Origin: Janthinobacterium fluminis
GTDB taxonomy: Bacteria; Pseudomonadota; Gammaproteobacteria; Burkholderiales; Burkholderiaceae_D
Length of the DNA stretch: 64,000 nucleotides
Assembly: GCF_028595325.1 (NCBI RefSeq)
Contig: NZ_JAQQXR010000010.1
Location: forward strand, 62,001 to 126,000
Reading direction: 5' to 3'
Shown: positions 36,018-44,629 of the stretch, in pieces
Layout of the letters: each line of letters begins with the position of its first letter
Position numbering within the stretch: the stretch's first letter is position 1
The notes under the pieces: model-generated
Databases searched by the model: none
The model's input: only the letters and a program-made list of their open reading frames with translations
What the model was told of the DNA's origin: nothing
Program-made: the position numbers and the translations under genes

Positions 36018-37049
36018 TCAGGCGGACGCCACTTGCAGCACCAGCTTGCCGAGGTTTTTGCCTTCAAACAGCATCGACAGCGCGGCCGGGAAGTTGTCGA
36101 TGCCTTGCACGATGTCGACCTTGCTTTTCATCTTGCCTTCCTTGAGCCACTGGCCCATCGCGGCCACGCCCAGGTGGTAGCGCGGCGCATAGTCGAACAC
36201 GACGATGCCTTCCATGCGCGCGCGGTTGACCAGCAGCGACAGGTAGTTGGCCGGCCCCTGCACGGGCGCGGTGTTGTTGTACTGTGAGATGGCGCCGCAG
36301 ATGACGATGCGCGCCTTCAGGTTGATACGGGTGAGCACGGCGTCGAGGATGTCGCCGCCGACGTTGTCGAAATACACGTCCACGCCCCGCGGGCAGTGTT
36401 CCTTCAAGCCCTCCTTGACGGCGCCGCCCTTGTAGTCGATGCAGGCGTCGAAGCCCAGTTCCCTGACGACGAAGTCGCACTTGTCCTGGCCGCCGGCGAT
36501 GCCGACGACGCGGCAGCCCAGTTGTTTGGCGACCTGGCCGACCGTCATGCCGACGGCGCCGGCGGCGCCGGAGACGACCACGGTTTCGCCGGCCTTCGGC
36601 TGGCCCACTTCGAGCAGGCCGAAGTAGCCGGTCAGGCCGGGCATGCCCAGCACGTTCAGATAGGTCGGCAGGGGCGCCAGCGCGGCGTCGACCTTGAGCA
36701 GGGCGGCGGCCTTGTCGTCGGCCGCGCCGGCCCAGTATTGCTGCACGCCGAGGATGCCGGAGACGTGCTCGCCGACGGCGAAGCGGGGCGAGTTCGAGGC
36801 GACGACGATGCCGATGCCGCCGGCGCGCATCACTTCGCCGATGGCCACCGGGCGGATGTAGGATTTGCCCTCGTTCATCCAGCCGCGCATGGCCGGGTCC
36901 AGCGACAGATACAGTGTCTTGACGACGATCTCGCCCTCGCCGATGGCGCGCACGGCTTCGCGCACTTGCTGCCAGTCGCTGGCCTTGGCCATGCCGACCG
37001 GGCGGGCGGCGAGGCGGAACTGCAGGTTCTCCAATGCTGTCGTCGTCAT
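36018..37049 (-). CDS. NADP-dependent medium-chain oxidoreductase (CurA/leukotriene B4 dehydrogenase-like)
   Basis: 343 residues from ATG 37049 (CAAGGAGAC before it). Zinc-less MDR of the alkenal/one reductase group: FRLAARPVGMAKASDW start, YLSLDPAMRGWMNEGKSYI, nucleotide-binding VSGAAGAVGMTVGQVAK (about 150-166), IAGGQDKC, and ICGAISQYNN. It reduces the double bond of alpha,beta-unsaturated ketones or aldehydes with NADPH, usually as detoxification. The specific substrate is unknown. Divergent from purU (159 bp). Confidence 0.92.
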   Translation of the reverse strand: MTTTALENLQFRLAARPVGMAKASDWQQVREAVRAIGEGEIVVKTLYLSLDPAMRGWMNEGKSYIRPVAIGEVMRAGGIGIVVASNSPRFAVGEHVSGILGVQQYWAGAADDKAAALLKVDAALAPLPTYLNVLGMPGLTGYFGLLEVGQPKAGETVVVSGAAGAVGMTVGQVAKQLGCRVVGIAGGQDKCDFVVRELGFDACIDYKGGAVKEGLKEHCPRGVDVYFDNVGGDILDAVLTRINLKARIVICGAISQYNNTAPVQGPANYLSLLVNRARMEGIVVFDYAPRYHLGVAAMGQWLKEGKMKSKVDIVQGIDNFPAALSMLFEGKNLGKLVLQVASA

Positions 37050-37208
37050 CTTGTCTCCTTGAAAAGGTTGTGTGTGCCTCACTATAAGGTAAATCGGGCG
37101 ACCGTACTATTTTTGCCTATGCATGGTTTTTTGCTCAGTCGTGCGACAATACGGCCCGCGCAGCCGTCCGGCTGAACCGACCAATATCGACATTCTGCTC
37201 TTCCTACC

Positions 37209-38078
37209 ATGATGCATCCTGAATATATTTTGACCCTGTCTTGCCTGGACCAGCGCGGCATTGTGCACCGCGTGTCGGGCTTCCTCGCCGAACACGGCTG
37301 CAATATCCTCGATTCGGCCCAGTTCGGCGACCAGGAGTCGCAACTGTTTTTCATGCGGGTGCATTTCGCGCTGGAAGACGCCGGCGTCAGCGACAGCCAG
37401 TTGCGCGCCGCCTTCGCCGCGCTGGCGCAGGCGATGCAGTTCAAGGCCCAGTTGCACGACGCCCGCTACAAGCCGCGCGTGATGCTGATGGTGTCGAAGA
37501 TCGGCCACTGCCTCAACGACCTGCTGTTCCGCTACAAGAGCGGCCTGCTGCCGGTGGAGATTCCGGCCATCGTCTCGAACCACATGGATTTCTACCAGCT
37601 GGCTGCCAGCTACAATATTCCCTTCCACCACCTGCCGCTGGCCGCCGGCGCGCCGGAGGCGGCCAAGCTGGCGCAGGAAGCCCGCGTGATCGAGCTGATG
37701 GATGCGCACCAGGTGGACCTGGTGGTGCTGGCGCGCTATATGCAGATCCTCTCGCCCGGCCTGTGCACGGCGCTGCACGGCAAGGCGATCAATATCCACC
37801 ATTCCTTCCTGCCCAGCTTCAAGGGCGCGAAGCCGTATGCCCAGGCGCACCACCGCGGCGTCAAGCTGATCGGCGCCACCGCCCACTTCGTCACCGGCGA
37901 CCTGGACGAGGGACCGATCATCGAGCAGGACGTCGAGCGGGTCGACCACGCGATGGATACCGACACGCTGACGGCCATCGGCCGCGACGTCGAGTGCGTG
38001 GTGCTGGCGCGCGCCGTGAAGTGGTTTGTCGAACACCGTATTTTGCAGAACGGCGACAAGACCGTCGTCTTCAAATAG
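37209..38078 (+). CDS. purU: Formyltetrahydrofolate deformylase
   Basis: 289 residues. N-terminal ACT domain (YILTLSCLDQRGIVHRVSGF, about 5-80) and a formyltransferase-like catalytic domain with SNHMDF, FHHLPLAAG, ARYMQILSPGL, INIHHSFLPSFKGAKPY and GATAHFVTGDLDEGPII. It hydrolyses 10-formyl-THF to THF and formate and balances one-carbon pools. Followed after 34 bp by yaeQ on the same strand. Confidence 0.96.
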   Translation: MMHPEYILTLSCLDQRGIVHRVSGFLAEHGCNILDSAQFGDQESQLFFMRVHFALEDAGVSDSQLRAAFAALAQAMQFKAQLHDARYKPRVMLMVSKIGHCLNDLLFRYKSGLLPVEIPAIVSNHMDFYQLAASYNIPFHHLPLAAGAPEAAKLAQEARVIELMDAHQVDLVVLARYMQILSPGLCTALHGKAINIHHSFLPSFKGAKPYAQAHHRGVKLIGATAHFVTGDLDEGPIIEQDVERVDHAMDTDTLTAIGRDVECVVLARAVKWFVEHRILQNGDKTVVFK

Positions 38079-38112
38079 TCATTCATCTATCTTATTAGGC
38101 AGGCCTTACCCG

Positions 38113-38655
38113 ATGGCTCTCAAAGCAACGATTTTCAAAGCGGACCTCCAGCTGGCGGACATGGACCGCAATTATTACCAGGACCACGCGCTGACGCTGG
38201 CGCGCCACCCGTCCGAGACGGACGAGCGCATGATGGTGCGCCTGCTGGCGTTCGCCATGCACGCCGACGAGGCGTTGACCTTCACCAAGGGCTTGTTCGA
38301 CACCGAGGAGCCGGACCTGTGGCTGAAGGACTTGACGGGCGCGATCCAGTTGTGGATCGAGGTCGGCCAGCCGGACGAGAAGCGCATCCTGAAAGCCTGC
38401 GGCCGCTCGGAGCAAGTGATTGTCTACAGCTACGGCGCCACCAGCCATATCTGGTGGAAGCAGATCGCCGGCAAGCTGGAGCGGGCCAAGAACCTGAGCG
38501 TGATCAATCTGCCCTCGGAGGCGGCGCTGGAAATGTCCAAGCTGGCCCAGCGCACCATGCAGTTGCAATGCACCATACAGGACGGCCAGATCTGGCTGAC
38601 CGACGGCGCCAGCACGGTGCAGATCGACCGCGAGACGGTCAAGGCACCGCGCTAA
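38113..38655 (+). CDS. yaeQ: YaeQ family protein
   Basis: 180 residues from ATG 38113. Restriction-enzyme-like PD-(D/E)xK fold of the YaeQ family: MALKATIFKADLQLADMDRN, HALTLARHPSETDERMMVRL, EPDLWLKDLTGAIQLWIEVG (Asp and Glu of the active-site pattern) and SVINLPSEAALEM. Function not settled; E. coli YaeQ was linked to complementing loss of the elongation factor RfaH in early work. Likely co-transcribed with purU. Confidence 0.92.
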   Translation: MALKATIFKADLQLADMDRNYYQDHALTLARHPSETDERMMVRLLAFAMHADEALTFTKGLFDTEEPDLWLKDLTGAIQLWIEVGQPDEKRILKACGRSEQVIVYSYGATSHIWWKQIAGKLERAKNLSVINLPSEAALEMSKLAQRTMQLQCTIQDGQIWLTDGASTVQIDRETVKAPR

Positions 38656-38671
38656 GGCTATAATCGGCGCC

Positions 38672-39070
38672 ATGGCGAAATCATTCACGGTGAGGCGGCT
38701 GCATATCTGGATCGCGTGTCTGGCGATCCTGTTGAATGCGCTTGCGCCGTCGATTTCGCACGCCGTCGCGGCCGCGCGCGGCCAGGCCGCGGCGCTGGAC
38801 ATCTGCCGCGCCGACGGCCGCCGCGCCATCGCCAGCGACGTCATCGCCGGCGACGCCGCCGACGCGGCCGGCGACGCCGCCGCCAAGGCGGGCGGGCACT
38901 GCGCCTATTGCCTGCCGCACGCCGCCAGTTTCGCCTTGCCGCCGGCCCCGGCGGCCACGCCGGGCGTGTTCGACCGGCATCAGCCCCATCCCTTCCTGCT
39001 GTACCGTTCGCCCCGGCCGTCGATGGTGTGGTCGGCGGCGCGTCCGCGCGGTCCGCCTGCGCCGGTTTGA
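38672..39070 (+). CDS. DUF2946 family protein, copper-associated
   Basis: 132 residues. N-terminal signal or anchor (LHIWIACLAILLNALAPSISHA), then DICRADG and the conserved HCAYCLPHAASFALPP, which resembles a metal-binding Cys/His block. DUF2946 proteins are usually found beside copper chaperones and TonB receptors. Here the PCuAC gene follows, which supports a role in copper handling at the membrane or periplasm. Starts 17 bp after yaeQ. Confidence 0.85.
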   Translation: MAKSFTVRRLHIWIACLAILLNALAPSISHAVAAARGQAAALDICRADGRRAIASDVIAGDAADAAGDAAAKAGGHCAYCLPHAASFALPPAPAATPGVFDRHQPHPFLLYRSPRPSMVWSAARPRGPPAPV

Positions 39071-39188
39071 GCGGCGCCGTCCGCTCGTCCTTGCCATTGC
39101 CTGACCGGGGCGCCGCGGCACCCCGGCCGCAGTTGGCCGCATGGCTTCCTTTTCCGGCGCGAACGCGCCTCCTTTTTTGAGAACGACA

Positions 39189-39662
39189 ATGAAAAAACAA
39201 TTCTTCGCATTTTTGACGGGCATGACCCTGGCTTCGTGCGCGCTGGCCCAGGTCAGCGTGACGGCGCCGTGGATACGCGCCACCGTGCCGCAGGGCAAAG
39301 CCACCGGCGCCTTCATGCAATTGCAATCGACCGAGGACGTGCGCCTCGTCGAGGTGCGCAGCGGCGTCGCCGGCATCACCGAAATCCACCAGATGGAAAT
39401 GGTCGGCCAGACCATGAAGATGCACGCGGTGCCCGGCATCGACCTGGCCGCCGGCAAGCCGCTGCATCTGGCGCCGGGCGGCTTCCACATCATGCTGCTG
39501 GAGTTGAAGCGGCAGTTGAAGGAGGGCGAGACGGTGCCGCTGACGCTGGTGCTGCAGCGCAAGGGCAAGAAGCAGGAAACGCTGGAGGTGGCGGTGCCGG
39601 TCAAGGCGCTGACCTATGTCAACCCGGCGCCGGCGCACGCGGCCCCCGCGATGGCCCACTAA
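39189..39662 (+). CDS. Periplasmic copper chaperone PCu(A)C
   Basis: 157 residues with a signal peptide (MKKQFFAFLTGMTLASCALA, cleavage near residue 21). The mature protein has the PCuAC Cu(I) site: IHQMEMVGQTMKMH and HLAPGGFHIMLLEL, with the H/M-rich ligand spacing and a His/Met-rich tail (HAAPAMAH). It delivers Cu(I) to the CuA centre of aa3 oxidase or to Sco. 118 bp after the DUF2946 gene. Confidence 0.93.
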   Translation: MKKQFFAFLTGMTLASCALAQVSVTAPWIRATVPQGKATGAFMQLQSTEDVRLVEVRSGVAGITEIHQMEMVGQTMKMHAVPGIDLAAGKPLHLAPGGFHIMLLELKRQLKEGETVPLTLVLQRKGKKQETLEVAVPVKALTYVNPAPAHAAPAMAH

Positions 39663-39754
39663 GTTTCGGCGCCTTCCGCGCCGGCGTTTGCGCGGGGCCA
39701 AAGCGGCTGCGATGGCGCCCGGCCCGGCCGTCGCGTCGGCCGCTACAATGGCGC

Positions 39755-40729
39755 ATGGCGGACGAACACGACAGCGGCTATAAGCAATTGTTCGCGCATC
39801 CGGAAGTGGTGCGCGAGCTGTTGGCCGGTTTTCTGCCATATGCCTGGGCCGGGCAGCTGGAGCTGAGCGCCTTCGAGCGCGTCAACGCCAGTTATGTCAG
39901 CGACACGGGGCGCCAGCGCCACGATGACATGGTCTGGCGCCTCCGGCTGGGCGGGGAGTGGGTGTATGTGTATATCCTGCTGGAGTTCCAGGCCCGCAAC
40001 GATCCCTGGATGGCCTTGCGGATGCAGGTGTATGTCGGATTGTTGTGCCAGGATCTGCTCAGGCGGCGCGCGCTGACGCGCGGCGGCAAGCTGGCGCCGG
40101 TGCTGCCCATCGTGCTGTACAACGGCGCCGCGCGCTGGAGCGCCAGCACCGACCTGGCGCAACTGATGCTGGCGCCGCCCGAGGGCTTGGCGCCGTTTCA
40201 GCCGGCCCAGCGCTACCTGCTGATCGACCGCGGCAGCTACGACGCGCGCCAGCCCGGCGCGCAATTCAATCTGATTGCGGCGATCTTCCGGCTGGAGCAG
40301 GTGCGCAGCAGCCAGAACATCGTCGAGGTCGTCGCCGGCCTGGTCGAATGGTTGCGCACGCGCGAATGCGCGTCCTTGCGCGGCAGCCTGACGCGCTGGA
40401 TCGCGGCGCAGTTGCGACGCCAGTTAAAACGTCATAACATGATTATCCCGGACGATTTATCGGAGGTGCAGGCCATGTTGAACCAGACATTTGCGACTCT
40501 GGCCGACGAGTGGGAATACGCCGGCATACAGAAGGGACGGCAGGAGGGGTTGCAGGAGGGGCAACTGCAGGGCGACCGTTCCCGGTTGCGCTTCCTGCTG
40601 CAAAAACGCTTCGGCGTCCTGGCGCCGGCCGCCGTGGCCCAGATAGAGGCGGCGCCGGCCGCGCAGCTGGAACGGTGGTTCGAACGGCTGTTCGACGCGT
40701 CCAGCGTGGAGCAACTGCTCGGCGGCTAA
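39755..40729 (+). CDS. Rpn family recombination-promoting nuclease/putative transposase
   Basis: 324 residues from ATG 39755. PD-(D/E)xK nuclease of the transposase_31 family: HDSGYKQLFAHPEVVRELLAGFL start, RHDDMVWRL (Asp), YILLEFQARNDPWMALRMQVY (E-x-Q core), and PVLPIVLYNGAARW. The C-terminal QEG repeats (KGRQEGLQEGQLQGDR) and helical tail are typical of Rpn proteins. In E. coli such proteins are Ca-stimulated DNA nucleases that promote RecA-independent recombination. Single copy, no flanking repeats seen. TTATTTG-like or mobile ends are not visible. Confidence 0.9.
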   Translation: MADEHDSGYKQLFAHPEVVRELLAGFLPYAWAGQLELSAFERVNASYVSDTGRQRHDDMVWRLRLGGEWVYVYILLEFQARNDPWMALRMQVYVGLLCQDLLRRRALTRGGKLAPVLPIVLYNGAARWSASTDLAQLMLAPPEGLAPFQPAQRYLLIDRGSYDARQPGAQFNLIAAIFRLEQVRSSQNIVEVVAGLVEWLRTRECASLRGSLTRWIAAQLRRQLKRHNMIIPDDLSEVQAMLNQTFATLADEWEYAGIQKGRQEGLQEGQLQGDRSRLRFLLQKRFGVLAPAAVAQIEAAPAAQLERWFERLFDASSVEQLLGG

Positions 40730-40759
40730 GCTTGGCCTTGTTGCCGCGCCGGTCAGATT

Positions 40760-41536
40760 TTAGTGCGGCGCGGCGTCGATGCGCCTGATTTTGCCCGAGC
40801 CGGCCACGTTGCGGCTCACCTCCGGGTCGCCGTAATAGTCGATGTTGCCGGAGCCGCCGATGTTGGCGCCGAGCGACTGTTTTGCCCAGACGGTGGCATG
40901 GCCGGAGCCGCCTATGTTCACTTGCACCTTGTTGGCGTTCAGTTGCGCGGATTGGACGTTGCCGGAGCCGCCTATCGACGCCGAGTAGCGGTCGGTGCTG
41001 CCGGCGCCGGTAAAGTTGCCGCTGCCGCCAATCTTCACCTCGACATTTTCGCTGCGCAGTCGCTTGACATGGATGGAGCCCGAACCGCCCACCTTGAATT
41101 GCAGCTCCGGCCCGTTCAGTTCCGGCGCGTACACGGTGCCGGAGCCGCCGACGCTGATGCGCTCGATGGACCTGGCCTGGACGATGAATTTCAGCGTCGT
41201 CGGCGTCAGCGTCGCGCGGCGCTTTTTGGCCTGGATAGTCAGTGTGCCGTCTTCGACCGTCGTCTCGATCAGCGGCTGCAGATTGCCGTCCGTTTCAACG
41301 CTGACGCTGTCGCTGTCGCCGATGCGCAGTTCGACGCTGCCGGGCAGGTTCAGCGCCAGCGCGGTGAATTGTCCGACATTGCGCGTTTGCTTGTTCACGG
41401 CGCCGTCGCCCTTGACTCTGTTGCCAGAGATCCAGTCGAGCGGCGAGGCCAGCGCGGTCGCGCTCAGCAGCGCCAGCGCGGCGGCGCCGAGGAGGAGGCG
41501 GCGGCTGCCGCTGGAAGTGGATTGCGATGTGCTCAT
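40760..41536 (-). CDS. Head GIN domain protein (DUF2807)
   Basis: 258 residues with a signal peptide (RRLLLGAAALALLSATALA, about 12-30). The rest is a right-handed beta-helix-like repeat of GGSG turns (seven visible: SVGGSG, KVGGSG, KIGGSG, SIGGSG, NIGGSG twice and NVAGSG). A DUF2807/GIN protein, probably periplasmic and adhesive or structural. Convergent with the Rpn gene. Confidence 0.9.
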   Translation of the reverse strand: MSTSQSTSSGSRRLLLGAAALALLSATALASPLDWISGNRVKGDGAVNKQTRNVGQFTALALNLPGSVELRIGDSDSVSVETDGNLQPLIETTVEDGTLTIQAKKRRATLTPTTLKFIVQARSIERISVGGSGTVYAPELNGPELQFKVGGSGSIHVKRLRSENVEVKIGGSGNFTGAGSTDRYSASIGGSGNVQSAQLNANKVQVNIGGSGHATVWAKQSLGANIGGSGNIDYYGDPEVSRNVAGSGKIRRIDAAPH

Positions 41537-41772
41537 GTCATTCCCTTGTCGTTGTCCGGTCTGTTTGAATGCTTGGTTTGCCTGTCCATACTAGGGGTGC
41601 GCGGCCGCACCGGAAACGGGCGTGCGACGAACTGCAGCCGGCGGCGGCCAGAACGCCGTCCGCTGCGACAGGGCGGCATGAGGTATCATGCCAGTCTTGG
41701 GCGCCACGCCCGGCGCGGCGCGCCACCCCGCAATACAGACCGGCCGGGGCCGGTCGATACCACTGGAATTAC

Positions 41773-42411
41773 ATGCTGATCATCACCATCAAACAGGGCA
41801 AGGAAAAGAGCTTGCTGGCAGGCGACCCCTGGATTTACGCGTCCGCGATCGAGCGCGTCGACGGCAAGCCGCAAGAGAAAATGAAGCCCGGCTCGACCGC
41901 GATCGTGCAGTCGTCGGCGAAAAAATTTCTGGCGCGCGCGGCCTATAACTCGAAGTCGCAGATCCGCGCCCGCGTCTGGACCTTCGACGAAGGCGAACCG
42001 GTCGACCATGCGCTGATCAAGCGCCGCGTCAAGGCGGCGCTGGAAAAGCGCGCCGCCAGCCTGAATACGGCCGGCGCCAACCAGCTGCTGGCGCTGGTCA
42101 AGGGCGAGGAAGATGGTTTGCCGGGTTTGCTGGTCGACCTGTACGGCGGCGCGGCCGGCTACCTGATCTGCCAGTTCCAGGCCGGCGGCGTCGACGCCTG
42201 GAAGGTGGCGATCGTCCAGGCCCTGATGGCCGGCACGGGTTGCGCCAATGTCTACGAGCGTTGCGACGAGTTGATACGCAAGGGCGAGGGCTTGCCGGTG
42301 ACGCCAGGCGCGCTGGCCGGCGAGGAGCCGCCCGAGGAAGTCATGCTAAGTGAAAATGGCGTGCGTTTCGCCCTGGACCTGGCCACGGGCGCGCGCAGCA
42401 AGTTCCGCTAA
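41773..42411 (+). pseudogene. rlmI: 23S rRNA m5C1962 methyltransferase RlmI, C-terminally truncated
   Basis: 212 residues instead of about 390-400. The PUA-like RNA-binding domain and the following domain (about 1-190) are well preserved: LLAGDPWIYASAIERVDGK, GLLVDLYGG, VYERCDELIRKGEGLP. It then reads DLATGARSKFR and stops where family members continue KTGFYLDQR into the SAM-binding Rossmann domain. No frame between the stop and the terminator at 42434 holds the missing part. The methyltransferase domain is therefore deleted; the remaining protein might still bind rRNA. It could be an assembly error, although the terminator follows 22 bp later. Confidence 0.8.
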
Positions 42412-42433
42412 GCGGGGCGCGGCGCAATGCAAA

Positions 42434-42470
42434 ACAGCCCACCCGGCAGCGTCTGCCGGGTGGGCTGTTT
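42434..42470. terminator. Bidirectional intrinsic terminator
   Basis: Perfect 15-bp stem (42434-42448 with 42454-42468, 5-nt loop) rich in GC, with an A-run before it (42431-42434) and TTT after it. It sits between the convergent rlmI remnant and the cytochrome gene and can act on both strands. Confidence 0.92.
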
Positions 42471-42486
42471 GCTTATGTGCCCAGGC

Positions 42487-43776
42487 TCAATCCAGCGGCA
42501 CGCTGCGGTAGCGGTTCACTTCCAGCGCCGACACGGCGCCGGCCTTGTTGCCCCAGGAGCTGCGCAGATAGGTGACGACGGCGGCCACTTCGGCGTCGCT
42601 GAGCAGCGGGCCGTAGGCCGGCATGCCGTAGGGGCGCGGGTTGCCGGCCGTGCCGGGCGCGAAGCCGCCGTTGAGCACGATGCGGATCGGGTTCACCGCC
42701 TCGGTCGTCGTCAGCGCGCGGTTGCCGGCCAGCGGCGGGTAGGCCGGCGGCATGCCCGTGCCGTCGGCGCGGTGGCATTCGACGCAGTGATTCTCATACA
42801 GCTTGGCGCCGGCCGCCAGTTGCGCCTTGGCCGCCGACGAGGTGTCCGGCTCCACCACGGCGCGCGGCTGGGCCGGGCCGGGCAGGGTCTTCAGGTAGAC
42901 GGCCATGGCGTTGACGTCGGCGTCGTCCAGGTGCTGCAGGCTGGCCTGCACCACCTCGGCCATCGGCCCGAACACGGTGGCGCGCGGCGACACGCCGGTT
43001 TTCAGCAATTGCGCGATGTGGCCCGTGTCCCAGTCGCCCAGGCCGGCCTCGGCGTCCGAGGTCAGCGACGGCGCGTACCAGCCGAGGATGGGGATCAGGC
43101 CGCCGGACAGGCCCTCGTCGCTGGCGCCCAGCGGATTGCGGCTGCTGTGGCAGGCGCTGCAGTGGCCCAGGCCCTGCACCAGATAGGCGCCGCGGTTCCA
43201 TTCGACGCTCTGGCCCGTCGCCTCGGCGTACACGGCCGGCTTGAAGTACAGCGCGCGCCAGGCCGCCAGCGCGATCGGCTGGTTGTAGGGGAAGCGCAGC
43301 TGATGCGGCAGATTGGCCTGTTTTTGCGCCGGCACCGACTGGAAGAAGGCGTACATGGCGTCGGCGTCTTCGCGCTTGACCTTGGTGTAATTGGTGTAGG
43401 GGAAGGCCGGATACAGCATGCGCCCGTCCTTCGACTTGCCGTTGTGCAGGGCGCGCCAGAAGTCGTCGGCGCTCCAGGCGCCGATGCCGGTTTCCCGGTC
43501 GGAGGTGATGTTGGGCGAGACGACGCTGCCGAACGGGGTCTGCAGCGCGCGGCCGCCGGCGTAGGCGGCGCCGCCGCGGGTGGTGTGGCAAGCCATGCAG
43601 TCGCCGGCCTTGGCCAGATAGGCGCCGCGGGCCACCAGGGCCTCCGGCGTCAGCGTGCTGGCGGCGGCCGGCGGGCCGATGTCGTCGGCCGGCCACAGCA
43701 GCAGCCGGGTGGCGCCGGCGGCGAGCAGAAGGGCGGCGGCAAGGGAAAGCGTTTTTTTCATGGGTACGGAAATCAT
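42487..43776 (-). CDS. Triheme cytochrome c, dehydrogenase subunit type
   Basis: 429 residues with an N-terminal signal/anchor (LSLAAALLLAAGATRLLLW). Three CxxCH heme sites: CMACH at 60-64, CSACH at 206-210 and CVECH at 331-335. Organisation and motifs (GAYLAKAGDCMACHT, PNITSDRETGIGAWS, YFKPAVY, PPLAGN) match cytochrome subunits of FAD/GMC or PQQ alcohol, gluconate or sorbitol dehydrogenases. The ATG at 43776 overlaps the preceding stop; ATG 43761 is an alternative start. No dehydrogenase gene is adjacent. Confidence 0.92.
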   Translation of the reverse strand: MISVPMKKTLSLAAALLLAAGATRLLLWPADDIGPPAAASTLTPEALVARGAYLAKAGDCMACHTTRGGAAYAGGRALQTPFGSVVSPNITSDRETGIGAWSADDFWRALHNGKSKDGRMLYPAFPYTNYTKVKREDADAMYAFFQSVPAQKQANLPHQLRFPYNQPIALAAWRALYFKPAVYAEATGQSVEWNRGAYLVQGLGHCSACHSSRNPLGASDEGLSGGLIPILGWYAPSLTSDAEAGLGDWDTGHIAQLLKTGVSPRATVFGPMAEVVQASLQHLDDADVNAMAVYLKTLPGPAQPRAVVEPDTSSAAKAQLAAGAKLYENHCVECHRADGTGMPPAYPPLAGNRALTTTEAVNPIRIVLNGGFAPGTAGNPRPYGMPAYGPLLSDAEVAAVVTYLRSSWGNKAGAVSALEVNRYRSVPLD

Positions 43777-44504
43777 TGTGGCACGCCGCCGCAGCGCAGG
43801 GGCAGCGGCAATTTGACGGCGGTGGCGGGGCGGGCGTCGGCCGCCGCGACTTGCGTGCCGAGCCAGCTGGAGACGGCGGCGATGTCGGCGTCGGACAGGC
43901 GATTGGCGACTTCGGACATGCAATCGGGCGCCTGGGCGCGGCGGGCGTGGTTTTTCCATGCGCCGAACTGGGCGTTGACGTAGTCGCGCGGCAGGCCCAG
44001 CAGGCCGGGGATGGCCGGCGCGACGCCGGTCAACTGCTCGCCGTGGCAGGCGATGCAGGCGGGCACTTTCTTGGCCGGGTCGCCCAGCGTGACGAGGCTG
44101 CGGCCCCGTTCCAGCATGGCGGCGGTGGCGTTGCTGGGCTGGGCCGGCGGCGCCGGCGGATGCTGCTCGGAGAAGTACTGGGCGATTTCGCGCAGATAGG
44201 CGTCCGGCATGTGCTCGATCATATACGTCATCAAGGGATACTGGCGGCGGCCGTCGCGGAAGTTCAGCAACTGGTTGTACAGATAGCCGGCCGGCTTGCC
44301 GGAAATGCGCGGGAAGAAGGCGTCGCTGCGCTCCTTGCTGGCGTGGCAGGCGGTGCACGCCATGATGCGCTGCGCCAGCGAGTCGGGCAGCACGGCCGGC
44401 GCCGCAGGCGCCGCCGCGGCGAACGCGGGCAGACCTGCGGCGAGGGCGAAGAGAAGCACGGCGTAGCGGGCGCGCCCGCGTGCCGGGCTTGAAAACATGT
44501 GCAT
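43773..44504 (-). CDS. Diheme cytochrome c
   Basis: 243 residues from ATG 44504. Signal peptide (YAVLLFALAAGLPAFA, about 14-29), then two class I cytochrome domains: CTACH at 50-54 with YLYNQLLNFRDGRRQYP and MIEHMPD, and CIACH at 150-154 with PAIPGLLG. This is the cytochrome c4/c553-like diheme layout. Overlaps the triheme gene by four bases, so the two probably work together in passing electrons from an unknown periplasmic dehydrogenase towards a terminal oxidase. Confidence 0.92.
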   Translation of the reverse strand: MHMFSSPARGRARYAVLLFALAAGLPAFAAAAPAAPAVLPDSLAQRIMACTACHASKERSDAFFPRISGKPAGYLYNQLLNFRDGRRQYPLMTYMIEHMPDAYLREIAQYFSEQHPPAPPAQPSNATAAMLERGRSLVTLGDPAKKVPACIACHGEQLTGVAPAIPGLLGLPRDYVNAQFGAWKNHARRAQAPDCMSEVANRLSDADIAAVSSWLGTQVAAADARPATAVKLPLPLRCGGVPQ

Positions 44505-44559
44505 GGAAATACCTATAAAATTGAATGCCGAGCGTACAGGCAGCGGGCACAAGGATATA

Positions 44560-44573
44560 CTCCCGGACGGGAG
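44560..44573. promoter_or_regulatory. Palindrome between the divergent cytochrome and MocR genes
   Basis: CTCCCG-GA-CGGGAG, a perfect 14-bp inverted repeat 56 bp from both start codons (cytochrome 44504, MocR 44630). It has no T-run, so it is an operator candidate rather than a terminator. MocR proteins often bind such sites in divergent promoters. Confidence 0.5.
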
Positions 44574-44629
44574 AAAAACAGGCTCAGAAGCGGAATAAAA
44601 CTACAGATCAGTTTGGTCGGATTGGATGG

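Noticed and set aside
39755-40729. Rpn-family gene considered as part of a transposon
   Set aside because: No terminal inverted repeats, duplicated target or companion genes are visible; Rpn genes are mostly not in classical transposons.
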